Assembly: GCA_020852835.1 (NCBI GenBank)
Contig: JADZAC010000017.1
Span: forward strand, 1-33,098
DNA: 33,098 bases
Direction of reading: 5' to 3'
From: Flavobacteriales bacterium
Lineage (GTDB): Bacteria > Bacteroidota > Bacteroidia > Flavobacteriales_F > PHOS-HE28
Below the pieces are notes generated by a model. That model worked only from the letters and a program-made list of their open reading frames with translations. It was not told where the DNA came from and made no database searches. Position 1 is the first letter of the stretch. Each line of letters opens with the position of its first letter. Shown one piece after another: positions 18,302-26,683 of this stretch. The position numbers and the translations under genes are program-made.

Positions 18302-19536
18302 TGCACCGTTCGTTTTCTGCCGTGTACCGCCGGACTTTCCGCGAGCTGCTCCAGGAAGGTCTCGATCTTGGTGATGCTTTGCCCCTCGCTGAAGAAGCGC
18401 AGGTCGCACAGGTCGCCCTCGATGATCAGTGATGGCACGCCGGTGATGGCCTTGAGCCGCTCGGGCATGCCCATCTTGGCGTTGGAGTTGTTGAAGCAGG
18501 TCTTGCTGTCGTGGTACACGATGCCGTCGATGCCGTACTCGCCGAACCACTCGGCGAGCATCTTCATCTTGGCGCCCTCGCCGCGGTTGATGAAGATGCC
18601 GGTATAGGCCCGCGCGGTGGAGGTCCAGGGGTCGGCCTCATCGAACTGGTCGAAGACCCAGCTGCTGCAATAGGTGGAGGCCACCACGGCGGCGCCGTTC
18701 TCGCAGAACAGGTCGCTGAGCATGCGGATCTTGCCCCAGATGGGCATGCCCTCCCAGAAGATGCGCGAACGCACCTTGGGGAGGAAGCCCTGGCCTTGGG
18801 CGATCTTGCCTTCGAGCTCCTGCAGCAGCTGCGCGTAGTACGCCTTGGCCACCTCGGTGCCGCGCAGCACCACGATGGGCCCCATGTGGATGGTGCCGTC
18901 GAAGAAGCTGATCGGCGGGGTGTCCGAGGCCGCCGTCTTCAGCACGCGCTGCCAGAGCAGCGTGGCCTCCTTGCTCAGTTTCACCACTTCCTTGAAGCGC
19001 TCCTCGTCCCACGCCTGCCCGGTGATGGCCGTGCAGATGGGCACCAGGTCCTTGAACTGCTTCACCACCAGGGCCACCTCCGCATCGGTGACTTCCTCCA
19101 GGTGGCGCGGTGGGTGTACCCCGGCAATGGGGCACTTGAACTCGCGTGCGAAGAAACCGAACCAGTCCTGCACCTCGCGGCATTGGTTGGTGTTGTACAC
19201 GATCAGGTCCGGCTTGGGGATGCCTTGCAGCCCGTAGTGGTCCTGCAGCGGTGTCTCCTTGCGCAGGTAGGCGCCGATGTCGGAAGTGGTGTAGCTGCAC
19301 ACATGGCCGGAGTAGCCGCATTTCACCGCCTCGGGGATGTGGTCCATGGCGGCGCGCGTGGCCCCCAGCAGGGCGCCGTGGTTCTCGGGGAAGTACACCT
19401 CGAAACCGGCGGCGCGCAGCAGTTCGGCCGGGCCCACGCTGGTACACCAGGCGATCTTCTTTTCGCCGGAGCCCAGCGAGCGGAAGTACTCGCCCATGAT
19501 GGCCTTCAGCGTGGCGGTGCTTTCGATCTTATGCAT
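18298..19536 (-). CDS. Lone BcrB/HgdB-like (2-hydroxyacyl-CoA dehydratase D-component family) protein
   Basis: This 412-residue protein aligns by eye along its whole length with the bcrB product of the same operon. HVCSYTTSDIGAY (78-90) matches the BcrB segment beginning DVCTYVKCDVG; YNTNQCREVQDWF (114-126) matches YTGCFTFMKWF; KTCFNN (345-350) matches KSCNSF. Likely Fe-S ligands are C80, C119 and C347, and seven further cysteines are present (31, 73, 135, 168, 278, 290, 377). Benzoyl-CoA reductases and 2-hydroxyacyl-CoA dehydratases use two such subunits; here there is one, next to an ATPase fusion. A homodimer, as in YjiM-like or double-cubane-cluster proteins, is therefore plausible. It overlaps the ligase gene by 8 bp. 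Substrate unknown. Confidence 0.88.
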
Positions 19537-21271
19537 GGCGCTTGTGCCCGTCGGGCTCCAGTTCGATCACGTACACCTCTTCGTCCACCGGCACGCTCGC
19601 ACCGTACAGTTTCTGCAGGTGCGACCGGTATTTGTCCATCACGTTCCTGGGCGCCATCTTCATCGAGGGCGTCAGCGTGTTCTTCTCCAGCGACAGCTCG
19701 TCGAGGATCACCGCGGCCGAGCGCACCTTGGCGAACTTCTGCCCGATGCTGTCGTTGGCCATGCGCAGGCAGCCCGTGAGGCAGCGCCCCAGCTCGTTGA
19801 GGCTGCGCGGGCAGAAGCAGCCTTGGTCGGGCGTGATCTGGTAGTCCGGGTGCTCCAGCAGCTTCTTGTTGGGGAAGATCAAGGCCACGGGGTATTCCTC
19901 GCCGCTGCCCGCCACCACGGCGTACTGCACGTAGTGGCACTTGAGCTCGATGGCCTTCTCCAGGTCGGTGGGGATCACTTTCTCCCCGTTGGAGAGCTTG
20001 AAGATGCGGTCCTTGCGGGTGATCAGCTTCAGCCCGTTGGGCGTGATCTCGCCCACGTCGCCGGTGCGGTACCAGCCGTCGTCGGTGAAGGCCTGCGCGT
20101 TGGCTTCGTCGTTGCGGTAGTAGCCCACCATCACGTTGGGGCCCTTCACCTGGATCTCATCGTCCGCGCCGATGCGCACCTGCACGCCGGGGATCGGCTT
20201 GCCCACCAGGCCGGTCTCGCGCTTGAGCGAGGGGTCGGTGAGCGTGCAGCAGGGCGCGGTCTCCGTCAGGCCCCAGCCTTCGATCACCGGGATCTTCCGC
20301 TTCTCGAACTCATTGGACAACGCCTCGGGCAGGGCGGCGGCGGCGGTGAAGACGAACTTCAGCTCCGGGTGGAAGAGGATGTCCTCGTTCTCCTTGCTCG
20401 CGCGGGCCAGTTCGAACAGGGCCTGGTACACTTTGGGCACGCTGAAGAACACGGTGGGCCGCACTTCCTGCCAGTCGCGGAAGATGGACTGCGGGTCCTT
20501 GCCGTAGCTGGTCTCCAGCGCATAGGTGGCGCCGCGCGAGAGTGCGCTGAACAGCTCGAAGATGCCGCCGAAGCTGTGGTGCCAGGGGAGGTAGGAGAGG
20601 AAGCGGTCGTGCTCGCCGATGTTCCACGCGGCATCCAGCGCGGCCTGTTGCGAGAGGATGTTGCCGTGGGTGAGCTGCACGCACTTAGGCACGCCCATGG
20701 TGCCGGAGGTGTACATGTTGAGGCAGATCTCATCGGCCCCGGCGTTCACATGCAGCGGGTCGTCCGTGCTGTTCCGTGCGGCCAGCAGTTCGGCGAACTC
20801 GTGCTGCTGCGCGAAGCGTTGGGGCACGCCCGAATCCATCACGAAGATGCGGTCCAGGCCCAGGTCGCCGCCCAGGCGCGCGAGCTGGAGCTCGCCTGCC
20901 ACGGCCAGGAAGCGCGCGCCGCAGTGGCGGATCAGCAGCTCGGCGGTATCGGTGTGGAAGAAGGCGAAGATGGGCACGGCGATGCCGCCCGAGGCCATCA
21001 CGGCCAGCTCCAGCTCCAGCATGGCCAGGCGGTTGGGCGAGAAGATCACCAGCTTGTCGCCGGGCTTGAAGCCGAAGCGGTGGCGCAGGTTGTGCGCGAT
21101 GTTCAGTACGTCCGCATGGAAGCGCTCCCACGTGATGCCCTCGAAGTTCCCTTGCGCATTGCGGGCGCGGAACACGGTGCGCCCGGCGAAGCGTTCCGCA
21201 TTGCGGTGCAGCAGGGTGGCCAGGTTCGGCACCACGGGGCCCAGCGGGCGTTCGGCTTGCAGCGGGTTCAT
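19529..21271 (-). CDS. AMP-forming acyl-CoA ligase (long-chain acyl-CoA synthetase type)
   Basis: This 580-residue adenylate-forming enzyme has the phosphate loop YTSGTMGVPK (187-196), GWGLTETAP (332-340), DGWYRTGD (398-405), the hinge region RKDRIFKLSNGEKV (419-432) and a C-terminal LTPSMKMAPR with the likely catalytic lysine at K538. The KLSNGE hinge and overall pattern place it with long-chain fatty acyl-CoA synthetases rather than classical benzoate-CoA ligases. An unusual segment at 485-501 carries four cysteines (C485, C487, C497, C501). It sits between bcrD and the lone BcrB-like gene, so it may activate benzoate or 4-hydroxybenzoate, or the substrate of the neighbouring module; the sequence does not decide. 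It starts 10 bp after the bcrD stop. Confidence 0.88.
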   Translation of the reverse strand: MNPLQAERPLGPVVPNLATLLHRNAERFAGRTVFRARNAQGNFEGITWERFHADVLNIAHNLRHRFGFKPGDKLVIFSPNRLAMLELELAVMASGGIAVPIFAFFHTDTAELLIRHCGARFLAVAGELQLARLGGDLGLDRIFVMDSGVPQRFAQQHEFAELLAARNSTDDPLHVNAGADEICLNMYTSGTMGVPKCVQLTHGNILSQQAALDAAWNIGEHDRFLSYLPWHHSFGGIFELFSALSRGATYALETSYGKDPQSIFRDWQEVRPTVFFSVPKVYQALFELARASKENEDILFHPELKFVFTAAAALPEALSNEFEKRKIPVIEGWGLTETAPCCTLTDPSLKRETGLVGKPIPGVQVRIGADDEIQVKGPNVMVGYYRNDEANAQAFTDDGWYRTGDVGEITPNGLKLITRKDRIFKLSNGEKVIPTDLEKAIELKCHYVQYAVVAGSGEEYPVALIFPNKKLLEHPDYQITPDQGCFCPRSLNELGRCLTGCLRMANDSIGQKFAKVRSAAVILDELSLEKNTLTPSMKMAPRNVMDKYRSHLQKLYGASVPVDEEVYVIELEPDGHKRHA

Positions 21272-21281
21272 GGCGCGGGGT

Positions 21282-22169
21282 TCACACGGCCATCACGGCC
21301 TGTTTCTGCTTGAGCTTGAAGTGGCGGAACCCGCCCCAGAGCGCGGCGCCCAGCGCACCGGAGTAGATGGCGTCGGGGTGCGAGAGGAATTCGTAGGTCT
21401 TCTTCTTGTTCTCCGCGGCGGTTTCCTCAATGGCCTGCACCATGCCCACGTTCATGCCCATGCCGCCCACCAGTGCAATGGGCGATTCGGCCCGCAGGGC
21501 GCCGAGCAGCTTCACCACGCGCCCGGCGATGGAGAGGTTGATGCCCTTGACGATGTTCGGGGTGGAGAGGCCCTTGGAGACGAGGTTGATCACGTCGGTC
21601 TCCGCCAGCACCGCGCAGATGCCCGAGGGCACTTCGGGCTGGTCGGCCTTCAGGGAGATCTCGCCCACCTCTTCGATGGCCAGGCCCAGGTAGCGCGAGA
21701 TGTTCTCGATGAACTGGCCCGAGCCCGAGGCGCACTGGCCCGTCATCTTGTAGTCCACCACCTTGCCGCGCTCATCCACCTTGATGGCCCGCACGTACAG
21801 GCCGCCCATGTCCACCACGGTGCGCGCGCCGGGCACGAAGTGGATGCCGCCCCGCGCGTGCGAGGTCATGCTGTAGAAGTGGCCCGTCTTCCGGGCCACC
21901 ATCTCGCCTTCGCCCGTGGAGGCCAGGTAGGCGATGTCGCGGTCGTAGTCCAGCTGGTGGCGCTGCAGCATCAGGTCCACGGACTCCTGCACCACGTCCT
22001 TGGGGTCGCGCTTGCGCAGCTTTTCGGCCGCCTTGTCCAGGATCCGGTGGTCCTGCCCCAGGCGGTCGTAGCGCAGCAGCACCACCTTCACGTAGCTCGC
22101 GCCCACGTCCACGCCCATGGTGTGTACGTAGCGGTCCTGTTCATCGGTCATCAGGGTGTTCATGGCCAT
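21282..22169 (-). CDS. bcrD: Benzoyl-CoA reductase, ATPase subunit D
   Basis: This 295-residue ASKHA-fold ATPase has the phosphate motif GVDVGASYVK (19-28), STGEGE (84-89), VVDMGGLY (118-125), TGQCASGSGQF (143-153, C146), SGICAVLAE (182-190, C185) and GGMGMN (235-240). C146 and C185 would hold half of the [4Fe-4S] cluster bridging the A and D subunits. The A/D dimer couples ATP hydrolysis to electron transfer into the B/C ring-reducing dimer. Gene order C-B-A-D matches bcrCBAD, badDEFG and bzdNOPQ. Two start codons are possible, ATG at 22167-22169 and 22161-22163; the first leaves 20 bp after bcrA. MGG in place of the usual IGGQD fits D-type subunits. Confidence 0.93.
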   Translation of the reverse strand: MAMNTLMTDEQDRYVHTMGVDVGASYVKVVLLRYDRLGQDHRILDKAAEKLRKRDPKDVVQESVDLMLQRHQLDYDRDIAYLASTGEGEMVARKTGHFYSMTSHARGGIHFVPGARTVVDMGGLYVRAIKVDERGKVVDYKMTGQCASGSGQFIENISRYLGLAIEEVGEISLKADQPEVPSGICAVLAETDVINLVSKGLSTPNIVKGINLSIAGRVVKLLGALRAESPIALVGGMGMNVGMVQAIEETAAENKKKTYEFLSHPDAIYSGALGAALWGGFRHFKLKQKQAVMAV

Positions 22170-22189
22170 GGCGTTCTGGTTATCGGGGT

Positions 22190-23596
22190 TCACTCGGCAC
22201 CTTCGGTCTCCACAACGGTCTTGCCGGCGGGCAGGTCCACGTTGATGTTCCTGCGGGAGAGCATGGCGGCGCCCAGTGCGCCCATGAAAATGGAATCGGT
22301 GTGGATGTTCATCGTGAGGTCGCCGTAGGCGTGGCGCACCATCTCCTTCACGTACTTGAGCACGGCCTGGTTGCGGGCCACGCCCCCGGTGAAGGTGAAC
22401 TCGTTGCGCACCCCGCCCGAGCGGGCGATGAGCGACATGGCCCGCTGCACGATGGCCTTGTGCAGGCCCGCGAGGATGTTGGGCCGTTCCTCGCCGTTGT
22501 GCAGCAGCTCCTTCACCTCGGCGCCGGCGAACACCGTGCAGGTGGAGCAGATGGTGGTTTCCTTGGTGGCCTTGTTGGCCTCGGTGCCCAGCTCGTTGAG
22601 CGAGAGGCCGAACTCGTCGGCGATGTAGCCCAGGTAGCGGCCGCAACCCGCCGCGCAGCGGTCGTTCATGTGGAAGCTGGTGACCAGCCCGTGGCTGTCC
22701 ACCTGGATGGCCTTGGTGTCCTGCCCGCCGATGTCGAGCACCGTGCGCGTCTTGGGGAACACGGCGTGGGCGCCGAAGGCGTGGCAGAGGATCTCCGACT
22801 TGATGCAGTCCGGCGGGAAGGGCAGCAGCGCGCGCCCGTAGCCGGTGCCCACCATGCGGGCGATGTTGATCTCCTCGCCGGCGATGTCCGCCACGTGCGG
22901 CCGCAGCGTCTGCTCCACTTCCTTGTAGTGCTTGCGCACGGCTTCCAGCCCGGCATCCGCCCCGGCAGCGCCTTCCGCCAACGCGCTGTACTTCTCCTCG
23001 AGCGCGGCCATCGACTCGGCCATCAGCTCGGCGAAGTCGTAGTGCACCATCTCGTTCTCCACCGGGGTGATGCTCTTGTCGAAGGCCAGCATCAGCGGCT
23101 CGTAGAAGCTGCGCCCCTTCTCCTCCACCTGGGCGTTGTATTTCTCGCTCACGATGTCGCGGAAGAACTGGTTCTTCGAGCCGAGGTCCTCGTGGATGAA
23201 GCCCCGGTGGATCTGCGGCCGGATGGTCTCGATGATCTCCTTGAGCTTCTCCAGGATCGCGGCCTTGTCGGCGTGGGTGTAGCCTTCCACGGTGCTCACC
23301 AGCAGCTTCTCCAGGCTTTCCATGCGCCGCTTGAACTGCCCGTACTTGAACACGTTCTTCAGGTCCTGCATGTACCGCTGGTACTCGGGCCGCGCCATTT
23401 GTTCGGCCGGCACGCGCTGTTGCAGCAGGGTGAAGCGCGCGTCGTAGATGGCCTCGTCGCGGGCGATGTCCGCCGCCACCTTGTAGTTGGCGCGCGTGTT
23501 GGTGATGCCGCGACCGATGATCGCGTCCTGCTCGTCGATGATCACCGCCTTGGAGGTGGTGGAGCCGAGGTCGATGCCCAAGTAGTAGTTCTTCAT
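22190..23596 (-). CDS. bcrA: Benzoyl-CoA reductase, ATPase subunit A
   Basis: This 468-residue protein begins with the ATPase motif GIDLGSTTSK (7-16). A long helical insertion (about 40-235) follows, then GTGYGRALLPF (250-260), VLDIGGQDTK (286-295), NDRCAAGCGRY (311-321, C314), TICSTCTVFAGAE (348-360, C350 and C353) and TGGVARN (403-409). The long insertion and length fit the large A-type subunit (BcrA, BadF, BzdP). It hydrolyses ATP and passes ferredoxin electrons to the catalytic B/C subunits. Its ATG overlaps the bcrB stop (ATGA), so subunit synthesis is coupled. Confidence 0.94.
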   Translation of the reverse strand: MKNYYLGIDLGSTTSKAVIIDEQDAIIGRGITNTRANYKVAADIARDEAIYDARFTLLQQRVPAEQMARPEYQRYMQDLKNVFKYGQFKRRMESLEKLLVSTVEGYTHADKAAILEKLKEIIETIRPQIHRGFIHEDLGSKNQFFRDIVSEKYNAQVEEKGRSFYEPLMLAFDKSITPVENEMVHYDFAELMAESMAALEEKYSALAEGAAGADAGLEAVRKHYKEVEQTLRPHVADIAGEEINIARMVGTGYGRALLPFPPDCIKSEILCHAFGAHAVFPKTRTVLDIGGQDTKAIQVDSHGLVTSFHMNDRCAAGCGRYLGYIADEFGLSLNELGTEANKATKETTICSTCTVFAGAEVKELLHNGEERPNILAGLHKAIVQRAMSLIARSGGVRNEFTFTGGVARNQAVLKYVKEMVRHAYGDLTMNIHTDSIFMGALGAAMLSRRNINVDLPAGKTVVETEGAE

Positions 23597-24891
23597 GGTG
23601 CGGGGTTGGTTTCGGCCGCCTCGAACATCTTCCGCTGCGCCAGCATCTGGAAGTAGGATTCAAGCCGGTTCTTGATGTTCGAGTACGAGAAGTAGCGGGG
23701 GTCCACCAGGTCCGATTCAATGAAGCCCACCGGCACTTCCAGCTTGTCCTCCAGGTCGCGCATCATGGCCAGCTGGCCCGCGGAGAAGGAGTTGCAGCTC
23801 TTGATGGAGTTGGTCACGTAGCCGTCCGCCTGGTACTCGGTGATGCACTTGGAGAGCAAGGCCACGCGCTGGGGGATGTTCAGGTTGGTGTAGCAGTTCA
23901 TGCAGTACTCGGCCAGCGCCTCCAGCGGCCGCTCGGGGTCGTGCCGCCAGCCCAGGTCGTACACGCCGCCCACCTTGGTGTAGGAGGAGGCCACGATCAC
24001 CGCGCCCATGTCGTAGAAGATCTTCCAGAACTCGCGGAAGCTGGTCCAGTTGGGCGGGCCCTCCACCACCAGGCGGAACTTCTCCTCCTTCATCTCGCCC
24101 TCGGGCGTCACCGGCCCCAGGCCCAGGCGGATGCGCTCCTGGATCTCGCTGTACAGTTCCTTGTAGTAGTCCACCGCCTCCTGCGTGCCGCGGAAGCCGA
24201 TGTTGATCGGGCCGATGTAGTAGACCCCCGCGAAGTAGGCGTCGATCGGCGAGGGGCGGTGCTTGGTGGTGTCGAAGATCTTGGTGATCCAGTCCTCGGC
24301 CTCGCGCGAGAGCTCCAGGTGGCGCTTGAGCTTCTCCTCGTCGTACTTGATGCCGGTGACCTCCTCCATCTTCGGGATCACCTCCTCGCGGAACTGCTTC
24401 ACCATGTACTGGGTCATCTCCGGGGTCATCACGCCGTTCTCCTGGTAGGGCGTGTGCACCATGATCACCTTGGTGTCCGGATACTCCCGCTTGAGCGTCT
24501 CGAACCACTTCATGAAGGTGAAGCAGCCCGTGTAGCTCAGCAGCAGCACGTCCGGCTCGGGCAGCTTCTGGCCCGTGGGGCCGATGTTGCCCTTGAGCAG
24601 CATGCCCACGTCGCACTTCACGTAGGTGCACACGTCCTCGCTGTGGGCGTGCTTCTCCGCTTCGCGGATGTAGCCGGCGGATTTCTTGCGCATGGCGTTC
24701 TGCAGCGCGTTGATCTCCGGGTATACCGGCAGCATGTCGAACGTGCGGATCAGCTCCGAGAGGTTGCCCGGCACGAACGTGTAGCAGACCTTGCGGCCTT
24801 TCTCCTTCGCCGAGGCGAGGTCGTTGAAGAGCCCTTCGATCATCTCCTTCTGGAGGATCATGCTCTTTTCCTTCTGGACTTCCTGTGCCAT
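23593..24891 (-). CDS. bcrB: Benzoyl-CoA reductase, catalytic subunit B
   Basis: This 432-residue protein belongs to the HgdB/BcrB (2-hydroxyacyl-CoA dehydratase D-component) family. Candidate Fe-S ligands are C88 and C93 (DVCTYVKCDVG), C123 (YTGCFTFMKWF) and C366 (IKSCNSFSAGQ), with the family tail FIESDLVDPRYFS (390-402). With BcrC it forms the dimer that binds benzoyl-CoA and reduces the ring to cyclohexa-1,5-diene-1-carbonyl-CoA. Length matches BcrB/BadE/BzdO. It starts 12 bp after bcrC. Confidence 0.93.
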   Translation of the reverse strand: MAQEVQKEKSMILQKEMIEGLFNDLASAKEKGRKVCYTFVPGNLSELIRTFDMLPVYPEINALQNAMRKKSAGYIREAEKHAHSEDVCTYVKCDVGMLLKGNIGPTGQKLPEPDVLLLSYTGCFTFMKWFETLKREYPDTKVIMVHTPYQENGVMTPEMTQYMVKQFREEVIPKMEEVTGIKYDEEKLKRHLELSREAEDWITKIFDTTKHRPSPIDAYFAGVYYIGPINIGFRGTQEAVDYYKELYSEIQERIRLGLGPVTPEGEMKEEKFRLVVEGPPNWTSFREFWKIFYDMGAVIVASSYTKVGGVYDLGWRHDPERPLEALAEYCMNCYTNLNIPQRVALLSKCITEYQADGYVTNSIKSCNSFSAGQLAMMRDLEDKLEVPVGFIESDLVDPRYFSYSNIKNRLESYFQMLAQRKMFEAAETNPAP

Positions 24892-24903
24892 GTGCCCCTG
24901 GTG

Positions 24904-26118
24904 TTAGTTCGTTAGCGCGGCGCCCGCGGGTTCGTCCTCCCACAACTTGATGGAATCGGAGAAGGCGCCCACCTGCTCCTTGATGACCTTGAACTGGTTG
25001 ATGTTCTCGCTGAACTGGAACGCGATGTAGCGGATGCCCATGCGGTCGAAGGCCTTCTGGAAGATCGGCGCGTCGAGCAGGCTGGGGTCGCAGAAGCTGG
25101 CCGAGGCGAAAATGACGCCGTCCGCCCCGCGGTCCTTGACGATCTTGGCCAGGCGGTTCTCCTTCGGATTGTCCACGTCGTAGATGGAGGAGGACAGCTG
25201 GCTCTGGTGGATGTAGGCGTGGGCGATGGCCTTCAGCGGCTCGGCCGTGGTGGCGTCGATGTCGCCCAGGATCATGCGCGAGCCCAGCATCAGGTCGTCG
25301 TCCACCACGTAGCAGCCCGCCTCCTCGATGGCGCGGATCAGGCCCACGGCGGGCTGCTCGCAGAAGGCGCCCGAGAGCACCACCTTGATCTTGTCCTGCG
25401 CCTTGCCCGTTTCACGTTCCAGGTGGGTGCATACCTGCTCCAGGATGGCATTGTGCTCTTCCACCGGCATCACCGTGCCGGCGCGCACCACGTAGTACAG
25501 TTCCTCCAGGGTCATGCGCCAAGGGTGATCCTGACGTATATCATAGATCCGGGCGATCAGGCGCCGGTTGGTATTGTACAGCGCGATGGAGCGGTTCAGG
25601 GCCTCGGGCGTCACCTCCTTCCCGTTGATCTCCTTGATGTAGTGCATCACGTGCTGCATCTCCTGCTGGTAGAACACGCCGCCCACCTCGGGCAGGAAGT
25701 TCTGCGGGAAGTCCATGTACTTCACGAACTTGCCCAGCTTGTTCAGCTTGAAGATGCCCGAGAGGTTGCGCAGCACGTCGCAGATGCTCGGGAAGATGTA
25801 GCCGTCGAAGTGGTCGGTGTGGTTGTCCAGCACCAGGTCGATGATGCTGCGCGGGATGTGGCAGATGTACGACTGGTAGTAGGCGTCGCCCTTGATGATC
25901 TGCTTGCGGTCGCCCCCGCCGAAGATGCCCACCGGCAGGCCGCCGGCGGCGTGGATCACCTCCCGGGGGAAGTACACGGGCATGTAGCCCACCACCACGC
26001 CGTCCGCATGTTCCTCCTTCCATTTCCGCGCGCGGGTGAACTGCAAGTCGAAGGCGTGTTCCTTGCAGACGCGGATCCAGTGGTCCAGGGGTTTCAGTTC
26101 TCCGTTGTTCGGTTGCAT
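24904..26118 (-). CDS. bcrC: Benzoyl-CoA reductase, catalytic subunit C
   Basis: This 404-residue protein shows the HgdB-like fold with VVGYMPVYFPREVIHAAGG (42-60), SYICHIPRS (83-91, C86), FPSICDVLRN (109-118, C113), LSGAFCEQP (248-256) and FASASFCDP (337-345, C343). It matches BcrC/BadD/BzdN in length and is first in the conserved C-B-A-D order. It is also first in the whole operon. A TTG codon at 26134-26136 could add six residues, but the ATG at 26116-26118 is preferred because it is a standard start and leaves a leader of about 35-40 nt after the predicted promoter. Confidence 0.93.
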   Translation of the reverse strand: MQPNNGELKPLDHWIRVCKEHAFDLQFTRARKWKEEHADGVVVGYMPVYFPREVIHAAGGLPVGIFGGGDRKQIIKGDAYYQSYICHIPRSIIDLVLDNHTDHFDGYIFPSICDVLRNLSGIFKLNKLGKFVKYMDFPQNFLPEVGGVFYQQEMQHVMHYIKEINGKEVTPEALNRSIALYNTNRRLIARIYDIRQDHPWRMTLEELYYVVRAGTVMPVEEHNAILEQVCTHLERETGKAQDKIKVVLSGAFCEQPAVGLIRAIEEAGCYVVDDDLMLGSRMILGDIDATTAEPLKAIAHAYIHQSQLSSSIYDVDNPKENRLAKIVKDRGADGVIFASASFCDPSLLDAPIFQKAFDRMGIRYIAFQFSENINQFKVIKEQVGAFSDSIKLWEDEPAGAALTN

Positions 26119-26161
26119 GGTGAAGGGGATCGACAACGCTAGGTTACCGACAAAGCTCAGC

Positions 26162-26190
26162 TAAAAATATGATCTATGTCATGAAAACAA
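26162..26190 (-). promoter_or_regulatory. Predicted Bacteroidota-type promoter of the operon
   Basis: On the minus strand a TTG (complement of 26188-26190), an 18-nt spacer and TATTTTTA (complement of 26162-26169) fit the Bacteroidota housekeeping pattern TTG ... TAnnTTTG with one mismatch (A for the final G). The stretch is strikingly AT-rich against the surrounding GC-rich DNA. The start of transcription would be near 26155, about 37 nt before the bcrC ATG. Confidence 0.55.
26169..26182. promoter_or_regulatory. Candidate Crp/Fnr-family operator
   Basis: ATGATCTATGTCAT contains TGA-N6-TCA (26170-26181) and reads ATGA-N6-TCAT, the core symmetry of Crp/Fnr-family sites (Fnr TTGAT-N4-ATCAA). 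It lies between the two promoter boxes, where a bound protein would block RNA polymerase. Fnr-like proteins (AcpR, AadR) control known anaerobic aromatic operons, but as activators bound further upstream, so the role here is inferred. Confidence 0.4.
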
Positions 26191-26606
26191 GGAATTGGAA
26201 GTCCTGAGAAAGCAGCTCGCTCCACGGTATTTCCAGCACCGGCACGGCTTGTGCCCGGTTGTGTAGATTCATTCTATTTCGACAGGCGCGTCTTGGCTTT
26301 CCTGCAATGCTGCGGCCGGCCGGCGCCTAAGTGGGGTCGGGTTGCAGGCGCGGGCGCCGCGAGGGGCACGGTCGGGCACAGCCATGGCGGGCTGATGGGC
26401 CCGGATATGCTCACTGGGCCGCCGGGGAGTTCCACCTCCCGGACGGATGCGCACCGGGATAGGGCCTAGGACCAAGCGGCGTCCTTTCTTCACCGCCTTC
26501 GCCCCTGGTTGCACCGCCGATCGATCGTGGGGGTCGTACGGTTCGTGCATCCTGTTGCAGCATGCTCGGCCCCATGGCTGCCCGGTGGCCGACGCTGCAT
26601 GAGCGC
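26191..26606. other. Intergenic region upstream of the aromatic operon
   Basis: No convincing gene. Open frames on both strands here are short, rich in Arg, Pro and Gly, and lack family features. A hairpin at 26238-26259 (ACCGGCAC with GTGCCCGGT, one bulge) is visible. No repeat, tRNA or insertion-sequence end was recognised. Confidence 0.5.
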
Positions 26607-26661
26607 AACGGAGAGGGGCCGCCCCACACCGATCATCATCGGCACGGAACGGCCCCTCGTT
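26607..26661 (-). terminator. Large hairpin after the T9SS protein gene, possible terminator
   Basis: GAGGGGCCG (26613-26621) pairs perfectly with CGGCCCCTC (26650-26658); AAC/GTT extends the stem after a bulge, and an inner hairpin CCGAT-CATC-ATCGG sits near the loop. It lies just past the stop codon of the 26684-29530 gene. No T-run follows, so it may act as an mRNA 3' stabiliser instead. Confidence 0.45.
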
Positions 26662-26683
26662 GAAGAGCAGGACAGGGAGCGCG

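Noticed and set aside
18302..18550. An 83-codon upstream extension of the reductase-ATPase fusion
   Set aside because: It lies inside the lone BcrB-like gene in another frame and has shadow-like composition; the ATG at 18299-18301 starts exactly at the Rossmann motif.
26119..26136. A TTG start giving bcrC six more residues
   Set aside because: A standard ATG follows directly and the added residues have no counterpart I recognise in the family.
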